Source of the DNA: Pseudarthrobacter sp.
GTDB taxonomy: Bacteria; Actinomycetota; Actinomycetes; Actinomycetales; Micrococcaceae
NCBI GenBank assembly: GCA_013362385.1
Contig: JABFWC010000111.1
Span: forward strand, 1-10,382
Reading direction: 5' to 3'
DNA: 10,382 nucleotides
The notes beneath the pieces are model-generated. The model made no database searches. It was not told the origin of the DNA and saw only the letters and a program-made list of their open reading frames with translations. Positions 1 through 7,435 of the stretch are shown here, piece by piece (position 1 is the stretch's first letter; each line of letters starts with the position of its first letter). A program made the position numbers and the translations under genes.

Positions 1-1671
1 GATGACCCGGACAGCACCGAACAGGCGCACCGCGACTTCGCGGCGGTCCTGGACCGGTGCCTGGCGGAGATCCGGGCCATCCAGGACGCGCACCGCGCGG
101 CGGGAGAAGGCCGGGAAATGGGGGAGGGGGCACACCGCTGGCCCATGATCGTGCTGCGCTCGCCGAAGGGCTGGACCGGGCCCCGTACAGTGGACGGGCA
201 GCCGGTGGAAGGGACGTGGCGGGCGCACCAGGTACCGCTGTCCGAGGTCAGGACCAACGGCGACCACCTGAAACAGCTCGAAGAGTGGCTGCAGTCCTAC
301 CGCCCTGATGAACTGTTCGACGGCGAAGGCCGGCTCCGCCCCGACGTCGCCAAAGCAGCGCCCGCCGGGGACTTCCGGATGAGCGCCACGCCGCACGCCA
401 ACGGGGGCCTGCTGCGCCGGGCCCTGAAGCTGCCGGCCTACCGGGACCACGCCGTCGAGGTCCCCAACCCCGGGACCGAGCGGACCAGCCCGATGATCAC
501 GCTGGGCTCCTGGATGGGCGACGTCATTGCGCAGAACATGGACAACTTCCGGCTGTTCGGGCCGGACGAGACGGCATCCAACCGGCTCCAGGACGTCTAC
601 AAGGTCACCGACAAGGTGTGGCAGTACCGGATTGACGACGTCGACGAGCACCTGGCCCGGTCCGGCCGGGTCCTGGAGGTGCTGAGCGAGCACCTGTGCC
701 AGGGCTGGCTGGAGGGCTACCTGCTGACAGGCCGGCACGGGGTGTTCAACTGCTACGAGGCCTTCATCCACATCGTCGACTCCATGTTCAACCAGCACGC
801 CAAATGGCTGAAGGTGCACCGGACGCTGCCATGGCGCCAGCCCGTGGCTTCGCTGAACTACCTGTTGTCCTCGCATGTGTGGCAGCAGGACCACAACGGC
901 TTCTCGCACCAGGATCCCGGTTTCATCGACCACGCGGTTAACAAGAAGGCGGAGGTCATCCGGGTGTACCTGCCGCCGGACGCCAACACCCTGCTGTCCG
1001 TCATGGAGCACTGCCTGGCCTCCACCGACTACGTGAACATCGTGGTCAGCGGCAAGCAGCCCTCGCCCACGTGGCTGGGTCCCGCCGATGCCGCCAACCA
1101 CTGCAGCCGCGGGCTGGGGATCTGGGAGTTCGCCGGGTCCGAGGTCGCCGGCGAGGAGCCCGACGTCGTCATGGCGTGCGCCGGCGACGTCCCCACCGTG
1201 GAGACCGTGGCCGCCGCTGAACTGCTCCGGAAGGGGGTGCCCGGGCTGAAGGTGCGGGTGGTCAACGTCGTGGACCTGATGCGGCTGCAGGACGACAGCG
1301 AACACCCCCACGGCCTCCCGGCGCGTGACTTTGATGGAATCTTCACCCCGGACAAGCCCGTCATTTTCGCGTACCACGGCTACCCCGCGCTGATCCACCG
1401 GCTGGCCTACCGGCGCACCAACCAGCAGGGCCTGCATGTGCACGGCTACCAGGAGGAAGGGACCACCACCACCCCGTTCGACATGGCGATGGTGAACCGG
1501 ATCGACCGCTTCACCCTGGCCGTCGACGCGATCGACAGGGTGCCGGGCCTGGCAGAGAAGCATTCCCTCCTAAGGCAGGACCTGCAGGACCGGCGCAACC
1601 GTGCCCGCGAGCACACCCGCACCCACGGCGAGGACCCGGAGGAGATCCGGAACTGGAAGCTGGGCGGTTGA
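1..1671 (+). CDS. xfp: Phosphoketolase (xylulose-5-P / fructose-6-P), C-terminal part, start outside window
   Basis: This is a thiamine diphosphate enzyme that cleaves xylulose 5-phosphate (and often fructose 6-phosphate) with phosphate to give acetyl phosphate plus glyceraldehyde 3-phosphate or erythrose 4-phosphate; it is cytosolic. The open frame runs from base 1 to the TGA at 1669-1671, 556 residues of a family usually near 800, so roughly the N-terminal third is missing. Visible family motifs are [15 protein letters not shown] (about 139-183), [11 protein letters not shown] with the expected cofactor-binding Glu at 568-570, [10 protein letters not shown] (712-741), DHNGFSHQ (889-912), which carries the Asn and His recalled as catalytic in bifidobacterial enzymes, and KQPSPTWL (about 1054-1077). 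No frameshift is seen. It converges on the DUF429 gene with a 4-nt gap. Whether it uses one or both sugars cannot be read from the sequence, so the symbol is generic. Confidence 0.96.
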   Translation, partial: DDPDSTEQAHRDFAAVLDRCLAEIRAIQDAHRAAGEGREMGEGAHRWPMIVLRSPKGWTGPRTVDGQPVEGTWRAHQVPLSEVRTNGDHLKQLEEWLQSYRPDELFDGEGRLRPDVAKAAPAGDFRMSATPHANGGLLRRALKLPAYRDHAVEVPNPGTERTSPMITLGSWMGDVIAQNMDNFRLFGPDETASNRLQDVYKVTDKVWQYRIDDVDEHLARSGRVLEVLSEHLCQGWLEGYLLTGRHGVFNCYEAFIHIVDSMFNQHAKWLKVHRTLPWRQPVASLNYLLSSHVWQQDHNGFSHQDPGFIDHAVNKKAEVIRVYLPPDANTLLSVMEHCLASTDYVNIVVSGKQPSPTWLGPADAANHCSRGLGIWEFAGSEVAGEEPDVVMACAGDVPTVETVAAAELLRKGVPGLKVRVVNVVDLMRLQDDSEHPHGLPARDFDGIFTPDKPVIFAYHGYPALIHRLAYRRTNQQGLHVHGYQEEGTTTTPFDMAMVNRIDRFTLAVDAIDRVPGLAEKHSLLRQDLQDRRNRAREHTRTHGEDPEEIRNWKLGG

Positions 1672-1680
1672 CCGCCTAGC
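1659..1680. terminator. Compact hairpin spanning two convergent stop codons
   Basis: The left arm (1659-1667) pairs with the right arm (1672-1680) as a 9-bp stem with one G-U pair and the four-base loop TTGA. The phosphoketolase TGA (1669-1671) lies in the loop, and the complement of the DUF429 TAG (1676-1678) lies in the right arm. No T-run follows on either strand, which is common for actinobacterial terminators. The position between convergent genes suggests a bidirectional terminator. This is inferred from the inverted repeat alone. Confidence 0.5.
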
Positions 1681-2428
1681 CCGGGAGTTCGTCCAGTGTG
1701 CAGGCGGGCAGGTGGATCCAGCCCTCGCTGCCAGCTGCTGCCGCGTGCGCCTGGTCGGGCAGCAGAGTACGACGGCGGGCCACGGCACGGGCGGTCAGCG
1801 AGGCGATGACGGCGTCGAGCAGGTCGTCCGAACTGGTGAGTCTGTCCCGGTAGGCGCCCAGGTCCAGCCAGGGTGCCTGCTCTTCCAGGGCCGCAAGCAG
1901 CAAGCCAAGGCGTTCGGCTTCCGGGACGCCCCGGCCTTTGTAGCCGCGGCCGTTGAGCCCCCAGATCTTGAGCGACGCCGCCGGGTACACCTCGGCAAGC
2001 CGCCCGGACCCGTCCCGTGGCTGCGGGGTGTGCAACACAGCGATCTTCGCCTGGATCACAGCGCAGCGCATCGCCGGATGGGCCAGCCTGTCCGCGGATA
2101 CGCTCAGCGGAATCAGCCCCGTTTGGGCGGTACAGAACCGGTCCGTGTCCCGGTAGGCGAGCAGCCGGCGCCCGGCGATGCCGTCGTACGCCAGGACCGG
2201 TGCGGCGTCGAAGTTCAAGTGGCCGGTGAGGAACGGAATGAGCGCGTCAGGCCAGCCCACGGGGCAGTCGACGCCGGTCATGTCGCAGGTGCCGAACAGG
2301 TCCACGATCTCCTGGTCATCAACGCCCAGGGCCGCGTGCTCGAGGCGGGCCCGGCCATCGCTCCACTCGATGACGGCCGCGGCAGTCTTCTTCGTTGCCG
2401 CGGCCAGGTCCACGCCCAGGGTCCTCAT
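1676..2428 (-). CDS. DUF429 family protein, predicted RNase H-like fold
   Basis: A 250-residue protein of the DUF429 family, whose biochemical role is not established; members are predicted to adopt an RNase H-like fold and are sometimes labelled predicted nucleases. The sequence shows the expected spaced acidic residues: Asp7 in GVDLAA on the first strand, Asp54 in GVDCPVGWP, Glu146 in EVYPA, and Asp202/Asp205 in DDLLDAVIAS near the end. GYKGRG (162-167) is another patch typical of the family. The ATG at 2428 places the first strand at the N-terminus. A possible Shine-Dalgarno GGAGGG sits 11 nt upstream, within the end of the esterase gene. The esterase TGA is only 6 nt upstream on the same strand, so the two are probably co-transcribed. 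There is no signal peptide or membrane segment. The family call is firm; nuclease activity is inference. Confidence 0.88.
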   Translation of the reverse strand: MRTLGVDLAAATKKTAAAVIEWSDGRARLEHAALGVDDQEIVDLFGTCDMTGVDCPVGWPDALIPFLTGHLNFDAAPVLAYDGIAGRRLLAYRDTDRFCTAQTGLIPLSVSADRLAHPAMRCAVIQAKIAVLHTPQPRDGSGRLAEVYPAASLKIWGLNGRGYKGRGVPEAERLGLLLAALEEQAPWLDLGAYRDRLTSSDDLLDAVIASLTARAVARRRTLLPDQAHAAAAGSEGWIHLPACTLDELPG

Positions 2429-2434
2429 CGGCGC

Positions 2435-3778
2435 TCAGACCCTCCGGTGATGCAATGCGCCGTCAACCGCGCCGGCCTCACCCAAGTCATCACCCCGGGC
2501 GAAACCGGCCCAGAGGGCCCGCACCCGGCGGCCGACCCCGTCAACTTCCTCCCAGCCGGCGCCGGCAATGAGCCCCACCCCGTCCCAGGTGTTTCGGTTT
2601 CCCAAGAGCAGGGGCAGGTCGATGGTGTGGGCGGCGCCAAAGATGTTGCCGGGGGCGTGCCAGTGCAGCAGGTAGCGGTGGGCCCGGCCGCCCGCTTTGG
2701 CGTGGCGGCGGGCGAACCTGCGGGCTGCCCGGCCGTAGACCGCTTCGGTGACCGCCCAGTCGATGGCCCGCACGATTGAGGGCCCTGCCACCGGGATCCC
2801 GGCCACCCGCAGAAGCCACGGGTTCCGGGGCAGGAACAGCCTGGCTTCCTCCGTGGTGTGCCCGATCAGGATGTCGATGTCCGGGGCTGACCGGTTCCAT
2901 GCAGCCTCGATGCCTGTTTCCCGGGGGAGCGGATCGTGGCCGTACTGGGTGCCGAAGGGCATCGCGGCTGCCAGACCGAACTTCCTGGCCACCTGGGCCA
3001 CCTGTTGTTCACGGGCCACCACGTCCATGGCCGGGGTTTCCTCCGTGACGGAGTCGGCGGCGATCCCCATGGCATGGTTCATCCTGGCCCGTCCGCGGGC
3101 AATTCCCAACGGAGCGCTCTGGATGATGGCCCGCCGGAAGAGCTTCGACGCGTCGGGGGTGGCCATCAGGTGGGCGATGGCGTCGCCACCGGCGGACTGG
3201 CCGAAAGCGGTCACGCAGCCGGGGTCACCGCCGAAGGCGGCGATGTTCCGCCGCACCCACCGGAAGGCCTCCAGCTGGTCCAGCAGGCCCAGGTTCCCGG
3301 GTCTGCCGCCAGGGGTTGCCAGGAAGCCGAACAACCCCAGCCGGTATGTCACTGAGACTACGATCACCCGGTTCTCGGCCACCAGCCGGGCCGGATCGAA
3401 TATCGCCAGGTCGCCGGATCCCGTGGTGTAGGAGCCCCCGTGGATCCAAACCATGACCGGGAGCTTTTCTTCCGGCTGGAGGTCGCCCGGCATGGTGATG
3501 GACAGGTTCTGGCAGTCCTCGCTGCCGGGGAGCTCGCCGTACCTGGTGCCGAGGACGTCGTCGAGGAACGGTACCGGCGCCTGCGGGCAGGCCGGGGCGG
3601 GCGAGGTGGCCGAAAACTCTGCCGCCCAGTCCGGCACGGGTGCCGGCGGCTGGAACCGTTGTGCCCTGGCGTAGGGGATGCCGGTGGCACGGAGGACATC
3701 GCCGTCCCGCCAACCGCTGACGGGGCCGCAGGGCGGATGGAACAACAGTTGGGACGTCACGGCCGGCTCGGAACTCAC
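2435..3778 (-). CDS. Type-B carboxylesterase (alpha/beta hydrolase)
   Basis: A 447-residue serine hydrolase of the carboxylesterase type-B family (pnbA/cholinesterase-like), expected to hydrolyse carboxylic esters; the substrate is unknown. Key features are GIPYA near residue 33, SEDCQNLSI (86-94), the oxyanion-hole motif HGGSY (113-117), the nucleophile Ser195 in FGQSAGG, the probable acid Glu311 in HTTEEARLF, and the catalytic His384 in GAAHTIDLP, so the triad looks complete. No signal peptide is seen, so it is probably cytoplasmic. It is somewhat shorter than the usual 480-500 residues, mainly in the middle and at the C-terminus. I chose the GTG at 3778 because homology begins about 15 residues later, GGTGGGG lies just upstream, and any longer form would have to read through the hairpin at 3811-3852 and into ppa. 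The second in-frame GTG at codon 7 is an alternative start. DUF429 follows after 6 nt. Confidence 0.9.
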   Translation of the reverse strand: MSSEPAVTSQLLFHPPCGPVSGWRDGDVLRATGIPYARAQRFQPPAPVPDWAAEFSATSPAPACPQAPVPFLDDVLGTRYGELPGSEDCQNLSITMPGDLQPEEKLPVMVWIHGGSYTTGSGDLAIFDPARLVAENRVIVVSVTYRLGLFGFLATPGGRPGNLGLLDQLEAFRWVRRNIAAFGGDPGCVTAFGQSAGGDAIAHLMATPDASKLFRRAIIQSAPLGIARGRARMNHAMGIAADSVTEETPAMDVVAREQQVAQVARKFGLAAAMPFGTQYGHDPLPRETGIEAAWNRSAPDIDILIGHTTEEARLFLPRNPWLLRVAGIPVAGPSIVRAIDWAVTEAVYGRAARRFARRHAKAGGRAHRYLLHWHAPGNIFGAAHTIDLPLLLGNRNTWDGVGLIAGAGWEEVDGVGRRVRALWAGFARGDDLGEAGAVDGALHHRRV

Positions 3779-3810
3779 AGCCCCACCATGCCATAACTTC
3801 CTGATACAAC

Positions 3811-3852
3811 GACGGCGGGTGCCTGGCTTCGAAAAGCCGGGCACCCGCCGTC
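3811..3852 (-). terminator. Strong stem-loop downstream of ppa
   Basis: Arms 3811-3829 and 3834-3852 form a 19-bp stem with a single G-T (wobble) position and a four-base loop that reads TTCG on the minus strand. It lies 74 nt past the ppa stop and 32 nt before the esterase start, on the strand of both genes. It is therefore most simply the ppa transcription terminator that insulates the esterase operon. The downstream minus-strand sequence is GTTGTATC, not a clean T-run. No + strand gene ends here, which favours the minus-strand orientation. Confidence 0.75.
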
Positions 3853-3890
3853 GGACGTGCTGTGGGTGGGCCCACGCCGTCAGGATTCCT

Positions 3891-3911
3891 TGACCGAGCG
3901 AAGCGAGGTTA
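3891..3911. repeat. Short GAGCGAAGCGAG-type motif after ppa
   Basis: The 12-mer GAGCGAAGCGAG (3895-3906) reads the same forwards and backwards on one strand (a mirror repeat). It is flanked by TGACC and GGTTA, which can pair apart from one wobble. Such short sequences recur near gene ends in many high-GC actinobacteria, from general recollection. Only one copy occurs in this window, so calling it a repeat is tentative. Confidence 0.25.
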
Positions 3912-3926
3912 GGGGGACGGTGGGGA

Positions 3927-4415
3927 TCAGTGTCCGGTGGGGACGTAACGCTTGATGGACGCTTCCAGCTCGGCCTCGGCGGCGGCGCGGTCGGCCCAGC
4001 CTTCGGCCTTGACCCACTTGCCCGGCTCGAGATCCTTGTAGCGGGTGAAGAAGTGCTCGATTTCCTTGACCAGGAACTCGTTGACGTCGCTGACCTCCTG
4101 GATGTGGTCAAAGCGCGGGTCCGCCGGAACGCAGAGGATCTTGGCGTCTCCGCCGCCGTCGTCGGTCATGTTGAAGACGCCGATGGGGCGGGCCTCGACG
4201 ATGACGCCCGGGTGCAGGTCGAAGTCCTGCAGGAGCACCAGCGCGTCAAGCGGGTCGCCGTCCTCGCCGAGGGTGTTCTCGAAGTAGCCGTAGTGCGTGG
4301 GGTACTGCATGGAGGTGAAGAGGACGCGGTCCAGGCGGACGCGGCCGGTCTCGTGGTCAACTTCGTACTTGACGCGGGACCCCTTGGGGATCTCGATGGT
4401 CACGTCGTGCTTCAT
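3927..4415 (-). CDS. ppa: Inorganic pyrophosphatase, family I
   Basis: A 162-residue soluble inorganic pyrophosphatase that hydrolyses pyrophosphate to two phosphates with Mg2+, pulling forward biosynthetic reactions that release PPi. The signature DGDPLD (residues 52-57) supplies three metal-binding Asp. [10 protein letters not shown] holds Asp85, Asp90 and Lys92, which align with Asp97, Asp102 and Lys104 of the E. coli enzyme; KGSRVKYE (11-18) and the Tyr126-Lys127 pair complete the active site. The length fits the short bacterial form. The ATG at 4415 is preferred over an in-frame start at 4451 because GAGGAG lies exactly 6 nt upstream and family members begin at this point. It is transcribed away from dacB across a 152-bp gap and is followed by a strong hairpin, so it is probably monocistronic. 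The same arrangement is seen around M. tuberculosis Rv3628. Confidence 0.97.
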   Translation of the reverse strand: MKHDVTIEIPKGSRVKYEVDHETGRVRLDRVLFTSMQYPTHYGYFENTLGEDGDPLDALVLLQDFDLHPGVIVEARPIGVFNMTDDGGGDAKILCVPADPRFDHIQEVSDVNEFLVKEIEHFFTRYKDLEPGKWVKAEGWADRAAAEAELEASIKRYVPTGH

Positions 4416-4567
4416 GGAATGCTCCTCGGCAATTACAGGGGTACGCGGCACTTCTGACGCTTGGCAAAAGGAGAGTCGGTGCCGCCGACTACTATTGAGG
4501 ATATAGCGAGAGGCCCTGGAATCAGGAACTTGTGGGGAATTTCAGGACTTTGAGGACCAGCACCAGC
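4416..4567. promoter_or_regulatory. Divergent ppa/dacB intergenic region
   Basis: This 152-bp region must hold the promoters for both divergent genes. Its AT content rises around 4488-4507, in contrast to the flanks. On the + strand TACTAT (4490-4495) fits the actinobacterial -10 pattern TANNNT, and TATAGC (4502-4507) is a second candidate; no convincing -35 box lies at the usual spacing from either. On the minus strand TATCCT within the same AT-rich patch is a possible -10 for ppa. The exact elements are uncertain. Confidence 0.4.
4422..4427 (-). promoter_or_regulatory. Ribosome binding site that fixes the ppa start
   Basis: On the minus strand GAGGAG stands 6 nt before the ATG at 4415. This near-ideal spacing excludes the longer reading from 4451, which would add 12 residues absent from family members. 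Confidence 0.8.
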
Positions 4568-6106
4568 ATGACCAAAACAACCGGCGGGAAGCGGCGGCGC
4601 GCCCAGCCTCCGCAACGGTCCGGCGGCCTTCCCGCCGTCGCCCGCAAGTCCTGGCCCGTGGCCCTGGCCACGCTGCTCCTGCTGGCCCTCGCCATCCCCG
4701 CGGCCTTTTTGATGGCCCCCGGCTTCCTCGGCCCTGAGCCGCCCGCCACCGCCCCGGCACCCCCTGCCTGGCAACAGGCTCCGGCCACGGTGGCATCCCC
4801 GCAGGGACTGGCGGCATTGCAGCCTTCCGCGCCGGTGCCCGCGGCGACTGCAGTGACGGCCCAGGTGGATCCTGCACTGCAGACCGAGAGCGGCGGGACG
4901 TTCACCGGCGTCGTCCAGGATGCCCTGACCGGCCAGGTCCTCTACGACCGCGGCGGCACGGAAAACCGGGTGCCGGCGTCGAACCTGAAACTGCTGACGG
5001 CGGTGGCCGCGCTGCGCACGCTGGGACCCGACCACCGCTTCAGCACCCAGGTGGTGCCTGGTCCGGACCCGGGACAGGTGGTACTGGTGGGCGGCGGCGA
5101 CGTCCTCCTGGCAGCCGGTGAGTCCCGGCCGCAGCAGACCATGGGCCACGCAGGGCTGGCCACCCTTGCCGCCCGCACAGTGGAAGCCCTGCAGGCCGCC
5201 GGAACCACCGGCGCCGTCAAAGTGCTGCTGGACGACTCCCTTTTCAGCGGTCCCGCGCTCAACCCGGCCTGGCAGGCAGGGGACGTGGAGGCCGGCGAGG
5301 TGGCGCCGCTGTACCCGCTGGCCCTCAACGCAGCCCGTTTCGACCCCGCCGTCACCACGGGTCCGCGGCCCCAGGACGCTGCCATGGTCGCGGCGGAGGA
5401 GTTCGCGGCGCGGCTCCGCGCGGCAGGTGCCGGGGCGGGATTGACCGTCGCGGCCGGCGTCGAACGCTCTCCCGCCGCAGGCCGGGCGGCAGTTCCACAT
5501 GCAGGTGCCGGACCGTCAGCCCCGGCACTGCCCCCGGCTGTATTGGCGAAGGTCGATTCGGCCACCGTCGCAGAGCAGGTTGACCTGATGCTGCAGGTAT
5601 CGGACAACTACCTGGCCGAAACCATGGGCCGGATGGCCGCGGTGGCCTCCGGCCTGCCCGGCAGCGGCGAGGCCGCGGCTGCGGCGGTAAGCGCCCAGCT
5701 GGCAGCCGCCGGCATCAGCATGGATGGCTTGAAACTGCTGGACGTGTGCGGGCTGGCCATGGAAAACCGGGTGTCCGCCCGGCAGTTGACCGAGGTGGTC
5801 CGTGCCATCACCACCGGTGCCGATACCAGGCTTCGGGCCGCCCTGGACGGGTTTCCGGTAGCCGGCCTGACCGGCACGCTGGATACGCGGTACGGGAATG
5901 CCGCCACGTCCGGCGGCGCGGGGCTGGTGCGGGCCAAGACCGGGACGTTGAACACCGTGCTGGCGCTCAGCGGCTACGTCGTCGATGCCGACGGGCGGCT
6001 CCTGGTGTTTTCATTCGTCGGAAACGGGCTCACCCCGGGGGCGGCGGGCAACAAGGAGGCCCTGGACCGGGCCGCCACGGCACTGGCAGGCTGCGGCTGC
6101 CGGTAG
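4568..6106 (+). CDS. dacB: PBP4-type D-alanyl-D-alanine carboxypeptidase/endopeptidase (peptidase S13)
   Basis: A 512-residue low-molecular-weight penicillin-binding protein that trims or cleaves peptidoglycan peptides outside the membrane. The basic N-terminus (KRRRA) and a hydrophobic segment at about residues 31-50 form a signal anchor, followed by a Pro/Ala-rich linker to about residue 100. The three penicillin-binding motifs are all present: SNLK (138-141, nucleophile Ser138), SDN (345-347) and KTG (457-459), so it should be active. The motif usually written DGSGLS reads DVCGLA (392-397), with Cys replacing the conserved Ser. I chose ATG 4568, with GAGGA 11 nt upstream; a GTG at 4532, with AGGA 4 nt upstream, would add 12 residues and cannot be excluded. 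It is divergent from ppa and upstream of the zincin_2 gene, as in M. tuberculosis Rv3627c. Confidence 0.92.
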   Translation: MTKTTGGKRRRAQPPQRSGGLPAVARKSWPVALATLLLLALAIPAAFLMAPGFLGPEPPATAPAPPAWQQAPATVASPQGLAALQPSAPVPAATAVTAQVDPALQTESGGTFTGVVQDALTGQVLYDRGGTENRVPASNLKLLTAVAALRTLGPDHRFSTQVVPGPDPGQVVLVGGGDVLLAAGESRPQQTMGHAGLATLAARTVEALQAAGTTGAVKVLLDDSLFSGPALNPAWQAGDVEAGEVAPLYPLALNAARFDPAVTTGPRPQDAAMVAAEEFAARLRAAGAGAGLTVAAGVERSPAAGRAAVPHAGAGPSAPALPPAVLAKVDSATVAEQVDLMLQVSDNYLAETMGRMAAVASGLPGSGEAAAAAVSAQLAAAGISMDGLKLLDVCGLAMENRVSARQLTEVVRAITTGADTRLRAALDGFPVAGLTGTLDTRYGNAATSGGAGLVRAKTGTLNTVLALSGYVVDADGRLLVFSFVGNGLTPGAAGNKEALDRAATALAGCGCR

Positions 6107-6121
6107 CACGCGAATGTCGTT

Positions 6122-6168
6122 ATGACCGGCCCGCGGCCGCATAAGCGGTGCGGGGCTGCGCCGGTCAT
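6122..6168 (+). terminator. Inverted repeat after dacB
   Basis: ATGACCGGC (6122-6130) is exactly complementary to 6160-6168. Inside it a smaller hairpin forms, with CCGC (6137-6140) pairing with GCGG (6145-6148) around the loop ATAA. The structure begins 15 nt after the dacB stop, so it may act as a terminator or attenuator between dacB and the next gene. No T-run follows. The rest of the 153-bp gap (6169-6259) shows no clear promoter to me. Confidence 0.42.
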
Positions 6169-6259
6169 GCGGGCCAAGGCCGGATGTGCGGGGCCTGGTC
6201 GCTGGACTGAGTTCCCCGGTGGGCGAACTTAAGGCCGATCCACAGCCTCCTGTGTTCTG

Positions 6260-7435
6260 ATGGGACCTATGGAGTCCATTTCACGCGAGTCTGCAACGGC
6301 CCAGCCGGGTCAAACCCGGGCAGCTTCATCCGCCGCCGAAACCAGTGCAGCCCCGTCCCTGATCAACTGGGACCTTGCGGCGTCGGCGGCAGCGCGGCTG
6401 GCTCCCGCCGGTCCGGTGCTCAGCCAGGCAGCCATCGGCGAGGCCGTGGACAGCCTGCGCCGGCTCGCGGACGCCTCCGTTCCGCATGTCCATGAGATCA
6501 CCGGCCTTGAAGCGGCGCGCGACCTGCGCGACTCCTCGGTACTCGTGGTGGACCGGGCGTCCTGGGCCAAGGCCAACACGCAGAGCTTCGCGGTGATGCT
6601 GAAGCCGGCCATGCAGAAGATGCTGGACAACCGCCGCGGCACGCTGAGCCCGGCTGCCGCCAACGTCAGCGGCGCCATCACCGGCAGCCAGCTCGGCGCC
6701 GTCCTGGCCTTCCTGTCCAGCAAGGTCCTGGGCCAGTACGACCCCTTCGCCGCGCTTGCCGAAAACTCCACGGCGCCGGCCGCCGGCAGGCTCCTGCTGG
6801 TGGCGCCGAACATCGTCTCCGTGGAGCGGGAGCTCAACGTCACCCCCGAGGACTTTCGGCTGTGGGTCTGCCTGCACGAGCAAACCCACCGGGTCCAGTT
6901 CGCCGCGGCGCCATGGCTGCGGCACCACATGCTGGAGCAGATCGAGGAACTCAGCGGCCACCTGCTGGGCAACGTCGACTCCCTGATGGAGCGCGCCTCG
7001 GCGGCTGCCCGTTCCCTCAAGGACCGCACCGGAAACGGAAACCTGCCGGGCCGCGGCGCCATCCTGGACCTGCTGCAGGACCCCGAGGAAAAGGCTGCCA
7101 TCTCGCATCTCACGGCAGTGATGAGCCTCCTGGAAGGCCACGCCAACGTGGTCATGGACGCAGTGGACGCCAGCATCATTCCGTCCGTTAAAACCATCCG
7201 CCAGCGGTTCAACGACCGCGGCAAGGACCGCGGCGTGATCGAAAAGTTCATCCGCAGCCTGCTCGGCCTGGACGCCAAGATGCGCCAGTACTCCGACGGC
7301 GCCCGGTTCGTCCGCGCCGTGGTGGACGTTGCCGGCATGGAGGGTTTCAACAAGGTATGGGAATCGGCGGACCACCTGCCCACCGAACCCGAAATCCACG
7401 ACGCCAAACTGTGGCTTGACCGGATGGGGCTCTGA
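6260..7435 (+). CDS. Zinc-dependent metalloprotease-like protein (DUF2342 / zincin_2)
   Basis: A 391-residue protein of the actinobacterial DUF2342/zincin_2 family, named in some resources as an F420-biosynthesis-associated protein from phylogenetic profile rather than proof. The zinc-binding HEXXH motif is LHEQTHRVQF, His206-Glu207-His210. A second conserved stretch, LEGHANVVMDAVD (291-303), probably supplies the third ligand. The first 30 or so residues are low-complexity and Ala/Ser-rich; there is no signal peptide, so it is probably cytoplasmic. Substrate and proteolytic activity are unproven. The start is uncertain: ATG 6260 has no good ribosome site, and ATG 6269 (MESISRE) has only a weak GGGA 3 nt upstream. 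It lies between dacB and tilS as M. tuberculosis Rv3626c does, and its TGA is directly followed by the tilS start in the same frame. Confidence 0.88.
   Translation: MGPMESISRESATAQPGQTRAASSAAETSAAPSLINWDLAASAAARLAPAGPVLSQAAIGEAVDSLRRLADASVPHVHEITGLEAARDLRDSSVLVVDRASWAKANTQSFAVMLKPAMQKMLDNRRGTLSPAAANVSGAITGSQLGAVLAFLSSKVLGQYDPFAALAENSTAPAAGRLLLVAPNIVSVERELNVTPEDFRLWVCLHEQTHRVQFAAAPWLRHHMLEQIEELSGHLLGNVDSLMERASAAARSLKDRTGNGNLPGRGAILDLLQDPEEKAAISHLTAVMSLLEGHANVVMDAVDASIIPSVKTIRQRFNDRGKDRGVIEKFIRSLLGLDAKMRQYSDGARFVRAVVDVAGMEGFNKVWESADHLPTEPEIHDAKLWLDRMGL
7422..7429 (+). promoter_or_regulatory. Ribosome binding site supporting the TTG start of tilS
   Basis: GGATGGGG within the last codons of the metalloprotease gene ends 6 nt before TTG 7436. 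This favours TTG 7436 over the in-frame GTG at 7496, which has no purine-rich site upstream. It also implies that tilS translation is coupled to the end of the gene before it. Confidence 0.5.

Noticed and set aside
1601..2779. Plus-strand open frame of 392 codons over DUF429 and the esterase end
   Set aside because: It is antisense to two genes with clear family motifs and has no motif of its own.
3776..3790. Tiny minus-strand ORF (ATG GTG GGG CTG TGA) whose stop overlaps the esterase GTG
   Set aside because: It is four codons with no ribosome site of its own; the overlap is most likely chance, although a leader peptide cannot be formally excluded.
3866..3875. Perfect 10-bp palindrome GTGGGCCCAC between ppa and its hairpin
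   Set aside because: Short G/C palindromes are expected by chance here, and nothing around it suggests an operator or site.
3779..4111. N-terminal extension of the esterase frame into ppa
   Set aside because: It would read through the 19-bp hairpin and overlap ppa in another frame; the extra residues show no domain, and homology begins only after GTG 3778.
3930..4457. Plus-strand open frame of 175 codons opposite almost the whole of ppa
   Set aside because: It is the exact antisense of a strongly conserved enzyme; its Val/Leu/Asp-rich repeats are the complement of ppa codons.
4433..5500. Minus-strand open frame of 355 codons opposite dacB
   Set aside because: It overlaps a gene with all three penicillin-binding motifs and looks like a shadow of GC-rich third positions.
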